From Streptococcus sp. HMSC078D09 (lineage in GTDB: Bacteria; Bacillota; Bacilli; Lactobacillales; Streptococcaceae), in NCBI RefSeq assembly GCF_001813675.1, contig NZ_KV813675.1, forward strand, positions 2,052 to 39,721: DNA of 37,670 bases, given 5' to 3'. Within the stretch, counting starts at the first letter, position 1; each line of letters starts with the position of its first letter. Positions 30,161 through 37,670 of the stretch are shown here, piece by piece. The translations under genes were made by a program, and so were the position numbers. Below the pieces are notes generated by a model. It was not told the DNA's origin. It made no database searches and saw nothing but the letters and a program-made list of their open reading frames with translations.

Positions 30161-33100
30161 ATGGAAGTAATACAATTATTGGCTATGTTTCGTGGAACAA
30201 TTCCAAAAGATAGAGAGAAAATGGACTTATTTCTTCGTTATCAAGCGCAACATTTTGATGAGAAATGGCAGGATTTGGTAGAGAGTTTTTTGACTGAAGA
30301 GGGCAAGATAGAAGAGATACCTCATGTCTATTCGTTTCATCAAGATATTATTTCTTTCCTAGAGGCCAGTTCTGAAAATAATGACCAAGATTTAGAAAGT
30401 TACGCAAGAAATTTTGGACAAGCAGGTCTAAGTAAATTATCTCAATTAAGTAATTTTGAGAAAAACTTGGTGCTAGAAGTCGCAACCTATAATCTTTTCA
30501 CTCGATTTTACATCCAATCTGAGAAAGAGAAGCTAACACCATTAAGTGAGCTTGTATTTCATCAGAATCAGGATGTCAATTTAGTCAATGTCTATCGGGT
30601 TGCGAATAATCTATCTGACCGCATTAGTAGAGATATAGAGGAGTTTCTTCTAATGGTTGATTCCAAAGAACTAAAAAAAGAAGTTCTTGAGATTCATTTT
30701 GAAGAAAAAGAAGGAGATGTTCTAGCCTATTTGGGTTCAGAATTGATGGCTACTTTAGATATCGTTACGGATCTTGTCCATCATGAAGAAAACTACACAC
30801 AACTCCCACTGACACAAAAGCTGAAAATTATTACTTATTTTGATGAAGTAAAGGCTATAAGAGAAAAGTCTAAGCAAGTAGAGGAAGCAGTCTTACCTTT
30901 AGATAATATTGACCAGGTAGAAGAAAATGTGGAAGTTCATTCCCTATCTAAAGTAGATAAAATTGTAGAAGAAGCTTTGAGGGAATATCCAATCGGTTCA
31001 CAAGTAAGTTATAAAGGACAAGTATTTCAGTTGGTTTCGATTGAAAATGCGCAGTTAAATGGCTTAGTTCGCCTAGAGCTATTCAATGATTCCAACCAGT
31101 TATTTGAAGAGAATCCTATCTTATACTTGAACAGTTTGGAAGAGATTGAACAAGTATTGTCTCATTTAGAACTTGAAAAAGAAGATTCAGAGATTGAGAT
31201 TGAATCACCAAGTGAAAGCCAGGAAATAGATCTGTTTTCCTACCTGGAAGAAGAAAATGAAAAGGATAAGGAAACAGAAACGCTTATTGTAGGCATAGAA
31301 GAGACGGATGTCCCTGTTCAAGATTTTGTTTTTCCAGATGATTTAGAGAACTTTTATCCTAAGACAAACCGAGAAAAAATTGAAACGAATATTGCCGCAA
31401 TTGAACTTGTTAAAAGATTAGAAAAAGAGGGACGACAAGCGAATCCAGAAGAACAAGAGCTACTAGCCAAGTATGTTGGCTGGGGTGGTCTTGCCAATGA
31501 ATTTTTCGATGAACTCAATCCAAAGTATGAATCAGAACGTTTAACTCTCAGGAGCTTAGTAAGTAAATCAGAATACTCCACCATGAAACAAAGTTCTCTC
31601 ACAGCCTATTATACAGACCCAATGATTATTCTCCAGATTTGGCAAAAGTTACTGGATGATGGTTTTGAGGGAGGAAGGATTTTAGATCCTTCTATGGGGA
31701 CTGGGAACTTCTTTGCGGCGATGCCTAGAAGTATACGAGAGAAATCAGAACTCTATGGGGTTGAATTAGACAGTGTGACAGGCGCAATCGCAAAACAACT
31801 CCATCCCAATACCCATATTGAAGTGCGAGGATTTGAAGAAGTTCCCTATCAAAATAATAGTTTTGATTTAGTCTTAACGAATGTTCCATTTGGAAATTTT
31901 CGGATTGCTGATAAAAACTATGATAAACCTTATATGATTCACGACTACTTTGTCAAACACTCACTTGATTTAGTAAGAGACGGAGGACAAGTTTCGATTA
32001 TCTCTTCTATCGGGACAATGGATAAGCGGACAGATAATGTCTTACAAGAGATTAAAACCAACACTCATTTTTTAGGGGGTGTTCGTTTGCCGGATACGGC
32101 TTTTAAAAAGATTGCAGGTACTCGAGTGACCACAGATCTCCTCTTCTTTCAAAAGGATCAAGAAAAGAATCTTAATGAGGAGGAACTTGTTTTTAGTGGC
32201 TCTATTCCCTTTGAGGAGGATAAGCGTGTCTGGATCAATCCTTATTTTGATGGGAAATACAATACACAAGTTTTGGGTCAATATGAGGTTCGTAATTTTA
32301 ATGGAGGAACTCTCAATGTTAAGGGGGTATCAGAAACATTAGCTACTGACATAATGAAAGCATTAGAGAATGTGGAAGCACCTAAACAAATTGACAATTC
32401 TTTGAAAGCACCTGTTTTTATCCAAGAAGAAATAGATAATTCTATCCCAAGTCGTATACGTGAGAACTTAGCGCTCTATTCTTTTGGATATGAGGGAAAT
32501 CAAATTTATTACCGAGATACGCATGGCATTCGGAAAAGTTCAAAAGTAGACGAAATTAGTTATTATGTAGACGAGAAGGGAGATTTTAAATCCTGGGACA
32601 GTTCTTTGTCTGAACATAAAATAGATCGATTCGTGCAACTTCATTTGACAGATGAGGAAGCACTAGATGTTTACAAGTCAGAAGAAGCGAGTAAAAGAGG
32701 GAAATATAAGGGACTGTTCAAAAAAACTGTCTTTTATGAAAGTCCCTTATCGGATAAGGACATTAGTCGTATTAAGGGCATGGTTGATTTGAGAGAGACC
32801 TATCAATCCTTAATTGAAATTCAACGTCATCCAGATTATAGTCGGACAGATTTTCAGGTATTACTTAGTAAACTCAATCGTGACTATGATCGCTTTGTAA
32901 GTCAATTTGGATACTTGAATGCCTCAGTCAATCGGAACTTATTTGATAGTGACGATAAGTATTCTTTACTAGCAAGTTTAGAAGATGAATACATTGATTC
33001 TAAAGATCAGAAAGTAAAATATAAAAAATCTTTAGCCTTTGAGAAAGCATTGGTTAGGCCAGAGAGAGTGATTGCAAGAGTTTCAACTGCTCTAGATGCC

Positions 33101-36100
33101 CTAAACTCTAGTTTATCGGATGGTAGAGGGGTTGATTTAGACTATATGGTATCAATTTATCCTGAACATAGCCAAGCTGCTATTTTAGATGAGTTAGGTG
33201 ACCAGATTTTAATGGATCCAGAAAGCTATTTAAGAGGGGAAAGAAAATATCTTTCTAAGAACCAGTTTTTGTCAGGAGATATTCTCAACAAGATAGAAGT
33301 AGTTCAACTATTAGTGGAGGAAAACAATCAAGAATATGATTGGAACCATGCTTTAGATTTGTTAGAATCTGTTCGCCCTCCAAGGATTTATCTGGCAGAT
33401 ATTGAGTTTAAAATAGGGTCACGTTGGATTCCTCAATCCGTCTATGGTAAATTTGCTTTTGAATGTTTTACTAATCGTGAATTTGAATTGTCTTCGCCAG
33501 ATGTTGAACAAGTCATTGAAGTGAATCCTATCGATGGCCAGGTTCATTTAAGGACATCATTTGTTTATCGCTATCCAAGTGCCAAAGATAGTAGTCTTGG
33601 AGTTAGTGGGTCACGTTATGATACAGGAAGAAAGATTTTTGAGAATTTACTTAATTCGAACCAACCGACGATTACCATGACTGTTACGGAAGGGGAAAAG
33701 AAAAAGACTATCACAGATTTGGAAAAAACCTCTGTTCTAAGAGCAAAAGAGCAGCATTTACAAGAGCTCTTTCAAGAATTTGTCTCACGGTATCCAGAAG
33801 TCCAACAGGTCATTGAGGAAAGCTATAATCGTCTTTATAATCGAACGGTTAGTCGAGAGTATGATGGTAGCCATCTAGTCATTGATGGCTTGGCACAAAA
33901 CATCAGTCTTCGTCCTCATCAAGAGAATGCTATTCAAAGAATCGTAGAAGAAAAAAGAGCTTTATTAGCTCATGAGGTAGGTTCAGGAAAGACCTTGACC
34001 ATGCTTGGTGCTGGGTTTAAATTAAAGGAGTTGGGGATGGTTCATAAGCCCTTGTATGTGGTGCCCTCTAGTTTGTCTGCTCAGTTTGGCCAAGAAATCA
34101 TGAAATTTTTCCCTACTAAAAAAGTCTTTGTGACCACTAAGAAAGATTTTGTGAAGGCGAGAAGAAAACAATTTGTGTCACGTATCATTACAGGAGATTA
34201 CGATGCCATTGTCATTGGGGATTCTCAATTTGAAAAAATCCCTGTCAGTAAGGAAAGACAGATGAATTATATCGAGGACAAACTCAATGAACTACGAGAG
34301 ATTAAAACACATTCTGAAAATAAGTACACCGTTAAAGAAGCAGAGCAATCAATAAGTGGTCTAGAGAAACAATTGGAAGAACTCCAACGCTTTAATCGTG
34401 ATAGTTTTATTGATTTTGAGAACCTAGGGATTGATTTTCTTTTTGTGGATGAAGCACATCACTTTAAAAATATTCGTCCAATTACTGGACTTGGAAATGT
34501 AGCAGGGATTACCAATACAACCTCTAAGAAGAACGTGGATATGGAAATGAAGGTTCGACAGATTCAGGAAGAGCATGATTTTAAAAACATTGTCTTTGCG
34601 ACAGGAACACCTGTTTCCAATTCTATTAGTGAGTTGTATACTATGATGAACTATATTCAACCAGATATCTTAAAACGCTATCAAGTTGATTATTTTGACT
34701 CTTGGGTAGGTGCTTTTGGAGAAATTCAAAACTCTATGGAATTAGCTCCTACAGGGGATAAGTATCAGCCTAAGAAACGATTTAAAAAGTTTGTCAATCT
34801 ACCTGAGTTGATGAAAATCTACAAAGAAACAGCTGACATTCAAACACAAGATATGTTGGATTTACCTGTTCCAGAAGCTCATATTATCCCTATTGAGAGT
34901 GAGTTAACTGAAAACCAGAAACTCTATTTAGAAGAATTAGTTATGAGGTCAGATGCGGTTAAATGTGGAACAGTTGATCCAAGCCAGGATAACATGTTAA
35001 AAATTACGGGTGAGGCACGAAAACTAGCTATTGATATGCGTTTATTGGACTCTAGCTATAGTCTAGCAGACAATCATAAACTGCTTCAGGTAGTGGATAA
35101 TGTTGAGAGAATTTATCGTGAAGGAATGGAAAATAAGGCTACTCAGATGATTTTTTCAGATATTGGCACACCTAAGAAAAAGGACAATGGCTTTGATGTT
35201 TATTCTGAAATAAAGGCTTTATTAGTTGATAGAGGAATCCCTAGTATGGAAATTGCCTTTGTACATGATGCCAATAGTGATGAAAAGAAGAATAGCTTGT
35301 CTCGAAAGGTTAATGCAGGAGAGGTTCGGGTTCTTCTTGCCTCAACTGAAAAAGGAGGAACAGGTTTAAATGTTCAGAGCAAGATGAAAGCAGTTCACCA
35401 TCTGGATGTACCGTGGAGACCAAGTGACATTCAGCAACGTAATGGACGTATTATCCGACAGGGAAATGAAAACAAGGAAGTGGATATTTACCACTATATT
35501 ACCAAAGGTTCGTTTGATAATTATCTATGGGCAACTCAGGAGAACAAACTCCGTTATATTAAGCAGATTATGACTTCTAAGGAGCCGATTCGTGCTGCGG
35601 AAGATATTGATGAACAGACTATGACAGCTTCTGATTTTAAGGCACTAGCAACAGGTAATCCTTATCTCAAATATAAGATGGAACTAGAGAATGATCTAAC
35701 TCTATTAGAAAATCAAAGACGCGCCTTTCAACGCAGCAAGGATCACTATCGTCATACAATCTCTTACTGTGAAGAAAATATGCCCATTCTTGAGAAACGA
35801 TTAAGCAAGTATGAAGGCGACATTCAACAGTCTGAAATGTCGAAAGACCAATCATTTTCTATGACGATAGGTAAACAAGTTTTTGAGCAACGAGCTGAAG
35901 CAGGTGAATCCCTACACCGTCTTATCCGTCATAATCAATCTGACAGCAAAGAATTTCGAACCCTAGCAAGTTATCGAGGATTTGACATTAAAATGCTTAG
36001 TCTACCAACGAATCAGCCTCTTCCTGAAACCTTCTCTGTTAAGATTGTAGGAGAAAATCAGTATTCTGTCAGTTTGGATTTGTATTCTCCTTTGGGGACA

Positions 36101-36379
36101 ATTCAAAGGCTTCAGCATACGATAGACCACATTAAAGATGACCAAGTGAAAACTCAGAACTTATTGGATGAATTAAAGGATAAATGGACTACTGCTAAGG
36201 TAGAAATTGAGAAAAATTTTCCAAAGGAAGAGGATTATCAAACTAAAAAGGCCGAATACGATGTACTCGCGCCATTGATTGAAACAGAAACGGATTTAGA
36301 TATTATTGATCAGGCCTTACGACAATTCCACGAAAAAGGAAAAGAAAAGCAAGAACAACTTTCTTTTGAATTAGATTAA
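30161..36379 (+). CDS. Giant N6-adenine methylase / SNF2-like helicase fusion
   Basis: 2072 residues. ATG at 30161 (MEVIQLLAMFRGTIPKDREK) with AAAGGAG upstream is preferred over ATG 30146, which overlaps that site. Residues 1-400 are helical and acidic with no clear domain. An N6-methylase domain follows, with motif I DPSMGTGNF (about 509-517) and motif IV NVPFG (about 574-578, replacing the usual NPPF/NPPY). A superfamily 2 helicase follows, with Walker A HEVGSGKT (about 1270-1277), FVDEAHHFKNI (about 1429-1439), ATGTPVSNS, and motif VI RNGRIIRQGN (about 1760-1769). The C-terminus is coiled-coil-like. Such proteins are conserved in ICEs of this class and are thought to protect or process transferring DNA; the exact role is unproven. 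Confidence 0.92.
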   Translation: MEVIQLLAMFRGTIPKDREKMDLFLRYQAQHFDEKWQDLVESFLTEEGKIEEIPHVYSFHQDIISFLEASSENNDQDLESYARNFGQAGLSKLSQLSNFEKNLVLEVATYNLFTRFYIQSEKEKLTPLSELVFHQNQDVNLVNVYRVANNLSDRISRDIEEFLLMVDSKELKKEVLEIHFEEKEGDVLAYLGSELMATLDIVTDLVHHEENYTQLPLTQKLKIITYFDEVKAIREKSKQVEEAVLPLDNIDQVEENVEVHSLSKVDKIVEEALREYPIGSQVSYKGQVFQLVSIENAQLNGLVRLELFNDSNQLFEENPILYLNSLEEIEQVLSHLELEKEDSEIEIESPSESQEIDLFSYLEEENEKDKETETLIVGIEETDVPVQDFVFPDDLENFYPKTNREKIETNIAAIELVKRLEKEGRQANPEEQELLAKYVGWGGLANEFFDELNPKYESERLTLRSLVSKSEYSTMKQSSLTAYYTDPMIILQIWQKLLDDGFEGGRILDPSMGTGNFFAAMPRSIREKSELYGVELDSVTGAIAKQLHPNTHIEVRGFEEVPYQNNSFDLVLTNVPFGNFRIADKNYDKPYMIHDYFVKHSLDLVRDGGQVSIISSIGTMDKRTDNVLQEIKTNTHFLGGVRLPDTAFKKIAGTRVTTDLLFFQKDQEKNLNEEELVFSGSIPFEEDKRVWINPYFDGKYNTQVLGQYEVRNFNGGTLNVKGVSETLATDIMKALENVEAPKQIDNSLKAPVFIQEEIDNSIPSRIRENLALYSFGYEGNQIYYRDTHGIRKSSKVDEISYYVDEKGDFKSWDSSLSEHKIDRFVQLHLTDEEALDVYKSEEASKRGKYKGLFKKTVFYESPLSDKDISRIKGMVDLRETYQSLIEIQRHPDYSRTDFQVLLSKLNRDYDRFVSQFGYLNASVNRNLFDSDDKYSLLASLEDEYIDSKDQKVKYKKSLAFEKALVRPERVIARVSTALDALNSSLSDGRGVDLDYMVSIYPEHSQAAILDELGDQILMDPESYLRGERKYLSKNQFLSGDILNKIEVVQLLVEENNQEYDWNHALDLLESVRPPRIYLADIEFKIGSRWIPQSVYGKFAFECFTNREFELSSPDVEQVIEVNPIDGQVHLRTSFVYRYPSAKDSSLGVSGSRYDTGRKIFENLLNSNQPTITMTVTEGEKKKTITDLEKTSVLRAKEQHLQELFQEFVSRYPEVQQVIEESYNRLYNRTVSREYDGSHLVIDGLAQNISLRPHQENAIQRIVEEKRALLAHEVGSGKTLTMLGAGFKLKELGMVHKPLYVVPSSLSAQFGQEIMKFFPTKKVFVTTKKDFVKARRKQFVSRIITGDYDAIVIGDSQFEKIPVSKERQMNYIEDKLNELREIKTHSENKYTVKEAEQSISGLEKQLEELQRFNRDSFIDFENLGIDFLFVDEAHHFKNIRPITGLGNVAGITNTTSKKNVDMEMKVRQIQEEHDFKNIVFATGTPVSNSISELYTMMNYIQPDILKRYQVDYFDSWVGAFGEIQNSMELAPTGDKYQPKKRFKKFVNLPELMKIYKETADIQTQDMLDLPVPEAHIIPIESELTENQKLYLEELVMRSDAVKCGTVDPSQDNMLKITGEARKLAIDMRLLDSSYSLADNHKLLQVVDNVERIYREGMENKATQMIFSDIGTPKKKDNGFDVYSEIKALLVDRGIPSMEIAFVHDANSDEKKNSLSRKVNAGEVRVLLASTEKGGTGLNVQSKMKAVHHLDVPWRPSDIQQRNGRIIRQGNENKEVDIYHYITKGSFDNYLWATQENKLRYIKQIMTSKEPIRAAEDIDEQTMTASDFKALATGNPYLKYKMELENDLTLLENQRRAFQRSKDHYRHTISYCEENMPILEKRLSKYEGDIQQSEMSKDQSFSMTIGKQVFEQRAEAGESLHRLIRHNQSDSKEFRTLASYRGFDIKMLSLPTNQPLPETFSVKIVGENQYSVSLDLYSPLGTIQRLQHTIDHIKDDQVKTQNLLDELKDKWTTAKVEIEKNFPKEEDYQTKKAEYDVLAPLIETETDLDIIDQALRQFHEKGKEKQEQLSFELD

Positions 36380-36453
36380 AAAATAGATATAAATAGCGGA
36401 CAAGAAAAGAAAAGCGCGGTAGAATAAAGATAGAAAGAAACGAGGTAACGATT

Positions 36454-36738
36454 ATGATGGAAGATACCTATTATCAATTAGAAGAGGCTTTGGTACAGGG
36501 ATTTCAAACACCTGAAGAATACCAAGCCTACAAGGAGTTAAAGGAACATTATGAGGAAGTGACAGGGGATTACAGTTTTTCTAAACGAGAGCTCACTAGT
36601 CAATTGGAAATCGCTCTTCAGAATCATCAAGGTGTGGACTTTGAAGAACATGAAAAAGAAGAGTATTTGGACTTAGTTCAAAAATTAGAAGAGTTTGATT
36701 CCTCTCTTGCCACCCATTATCGTCAGTTGATTGATTAG
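36454..36738 (+). CDS. Small acidic helical protein (94 aa)
   Basis: ATG at 36454, or the second ATG at 36457, after GAGGTAACG. It is acidic and wholly helical (YYQLEEALVQGFQTPEEYQA, KRELTSQLEIALQNHQGVDF), with no membrane segment. It is co-directional with the giant helicase gene and the next membrane gene. No family is assigned; it is typical of small ICE accessory proteins. Confidence 0.7.
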   Translation: MMEDTYYQLEEALVQGFQTPEEYQAYKELKEHYEEVTGDYSFSKRELTSQLEIALQNHQGVDFEEHEKEEYLDLVQKLEEFDSSLATHYRQLID

Positions 36739-36751
36739 AAAGGAGAAAGTC

Positions 36752-37048
36752 ATGAATGATTTACTCCTTATCCCGGTAATTTTTTTAGCAGTTGGAGGAA
36801 TTCTCATTCTTTTATGGAGACTCTTTCTTATTGCCAGTGGACTTTTCCTGATTGGTTTTGTCAGTTTTCTTATTTTCGTGGAGGTTTATGGAATTTATTT
36901 GTTCTTTACTGAACCTACTTTATATTTTGATGATATCAGACAATATGGTTTAACTAGTTTTACGGCTGTGTACCTTTTCATCAATCTGATGTTGGTTCTA
37001 GGATTTAGTTGGCGCTTCATTAACTCCATAAATAAGCATAAAATGTGA
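36752..37048 (+). CDS. Small membrane protein (98 aa)
   Basis: ATG at 36752 with AAAGGAG 7 bases upstream is preferred over TTG 36731. Three hydrophobic helices are seen (LIPVIFLAVGGILILLWRLF; GLFLIGFVSFLIFVEVYGIY; FTAVYLFINLMLVLGFSWRF). It is the last gene before a strong terminator. The function is unknown; with its neighbours it completes the third ICE operon. Confidence 0.75.
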   Translation: MNDLLLIPVIFLAVGGILILLWRLFLIASGLFLIGFVSFLIFVEVYGIYLFFTEPTLYFDDIRQYGLTSFTAVYLFINLMLVLGFSWRFINSINKHKM

Positions 37049-37068
37049 ACTTTTTAGATAGTTAAAAG

Positions 37069-37104
37069 ACTTTATTCAAAGGTAAGTTTGAATAGAGTTT
37101 TTTT
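37069..37104 (+). terminator. Terminator of the methylase-helicase operon
   Basis: ACTTTATTCAAA (37069-37080), loop GGTAAG, TTTGAATAGAGT (37087-37098), one G-T pair, followed by T to 37104. The AT-rich stretch 37105-37439 after it holds only a possible -10 (TATAAT, 37403-37408) for the next gene. Confidence 0.9.
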
Positions 37105-37439
37105 GTTGATGTGCTTATAATCCCGTCTTAGTACTTAGTGTGAGAAACAAAAAGAGATGAATTAAAATTAAAGTGTACAGAATGCTTTAGAGTTTCTATT
37201 TTTCTTATAATATATAGTAATTTCGGTACAAATTAACTTGTATATTCTATCTGGTTTAGTGTGATATATTCATTGTTCAATAAAAATATGAGTTCTCCTC
37301 TTATTTTAAAAAATAATTATTTTATAATTTTTTTATATTTAGTGTAAACTATTCAGTGCGTCCCAAATACGGGAGGTTTGTTTCTGATTTTCATATTTGG
37401 ATTATAATATTCTCATCAGAGTTACTTAAGGAGTAAGAT

Positions 37440-37670
37440 ATGAACCAGATTATGAAACAATATAAATTTCTATATTTCTTGATTATTTTATTAAGCTTGA
37501 CAAGTGCTGTTTTAATGACATTCTTCTCTCTTCAATTAGGAAGAATACTTGATAGTATAACTAATTCAAATAGTGGATTACTCTTTCATATCACTATTTG
37601 TGTAAGTTTAATTTTACTGTGGTTCTTTATCTCTTGTTCTTATTCCTATCTTAAAAACCAATATGTAAAA
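37440..37670 (+). CDS. ABC exporter membrane domain (3' end outside window)
   Basis: ATG at 37440 after AAGGAG opens MNQIMKQYKFLYFLIILLSL and stays open to the window edge (77 codons). Two membrane helices (FLYFLIILLSLTSAVLMTFF; HITICVSLILLWFFISCSYS) separated by SLQLGRILDSITNSNSG match the start of type I ABC exporters (membrane domain followed by ATPase). The substrate cannot be told. Position suggests further ICE cargo, perhaps another peptide or toxin exporter. Confidence 0.65.
   Translation, partial: MNQIMKQYKFLYFLIILLSLTSAVLMTFFSLQLGRILDSITNSNSGLLFHITICVSLILLWFFISCSYSYLKNQYVK

Noticed and set aside
16755..37048. Relaxase, oriT or integrase gene
   Set aside because: No relaxase or tyrosine/serine recombinase motifs were found in any frame of the window; they probably lie to the right of it.

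Overview
The window is low-GC Gram-positive DNA from a Streptococcus, most likely of the mitis/sanguinis/parasanguinis type. The evidence is the gene order dfr - small membrane ORF - clpX - ysxC, a CshA-like LPXTG adhesin end, a streptococcal L10 leader with rplJ-rplL, and an integrative conjugative element (ICE) of the rplL-inserting ICESa2603 class. The species cannot be fixed from sequence alone.

Layout. (1) 1-7063 is chromosomal core: the 3' end of a cell-wall adhesin gene, folA, a 56-aa membrane ORF, clpX, ysxC/engB, a secreted glucosaminidase, an FNT-family channel, then the L10 leader, rplJ and rplL. (2) At the 3' end of rplL the 15-bp sequence GTTACTCTTAAATAA (7049-7063) matches the known attachment core of rplL-type ICEs, and everything to its right up to the window end is ICE-like. 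The integrase, relaxase and the other att site are not in the window. (3) 7064-11313 is the left ICE module: a RepA_N-type replication protein with a small partner, a 26-aa membrane peptide, a C5-cytosine methyltransferase, an uncharacterised protein, an Spx/ArsC-fold protein lacking the redox cysteines, a small XRE-like protein and a CPBP protease. (4) 11314-13087 is a patchwork: a free-standing RNA gene with perfect promoter and terminator, a nuclease-like (PBECR4-type) gene, a decayed second copy of the CPBP gene and a broken abiEi. (5) 13190-16425 is a complete lactococcin-972-type bacteriocin cassette (precursor, integral membrane protein, ABC ATPase). (6) 16743-26270 is the conjugation operon: a structured leader, two small proteins, VirD4/TraG, a small membrane protein, a VirB6/TrbL-like protein, PrgI, VirB4 and a lysozyme/CHAP VirB1-like protein. 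(7) 26283-29560 holds a predicted small RNA built of two 54-nt double-hairpin modules, an IS110-family transposase remnant, and an ABC transporter cassette bracketed by a 65-bp direct repeat derived from that transposase. (8) 29598-37104 holds a TSP3-like acidic protein, a 2072-aa N6-methylase/SNF2-helicase fusion and two small proteins, closed by a terminator. The window ends inside an ABC exporter gene.

How the parts work together. RepA_N and the partner protein probably support replication of the excised circle. The methyltransferase, and possibly the giant methylase-helicase, protect or process the DNA in new hosts. VirD4, VirB4, VirB6, PrgI and VirB1-like proteins form the Gram-positive type IV secretion channel. 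The bacteriocin and ABC cassettes are cargo. The most unusual items are three predicted RNAs (11392-11588, the 16755-16935 leader and 26318-26496), the cysteine-less Spx-like protein, and the nested remnants that record cargo exchange.
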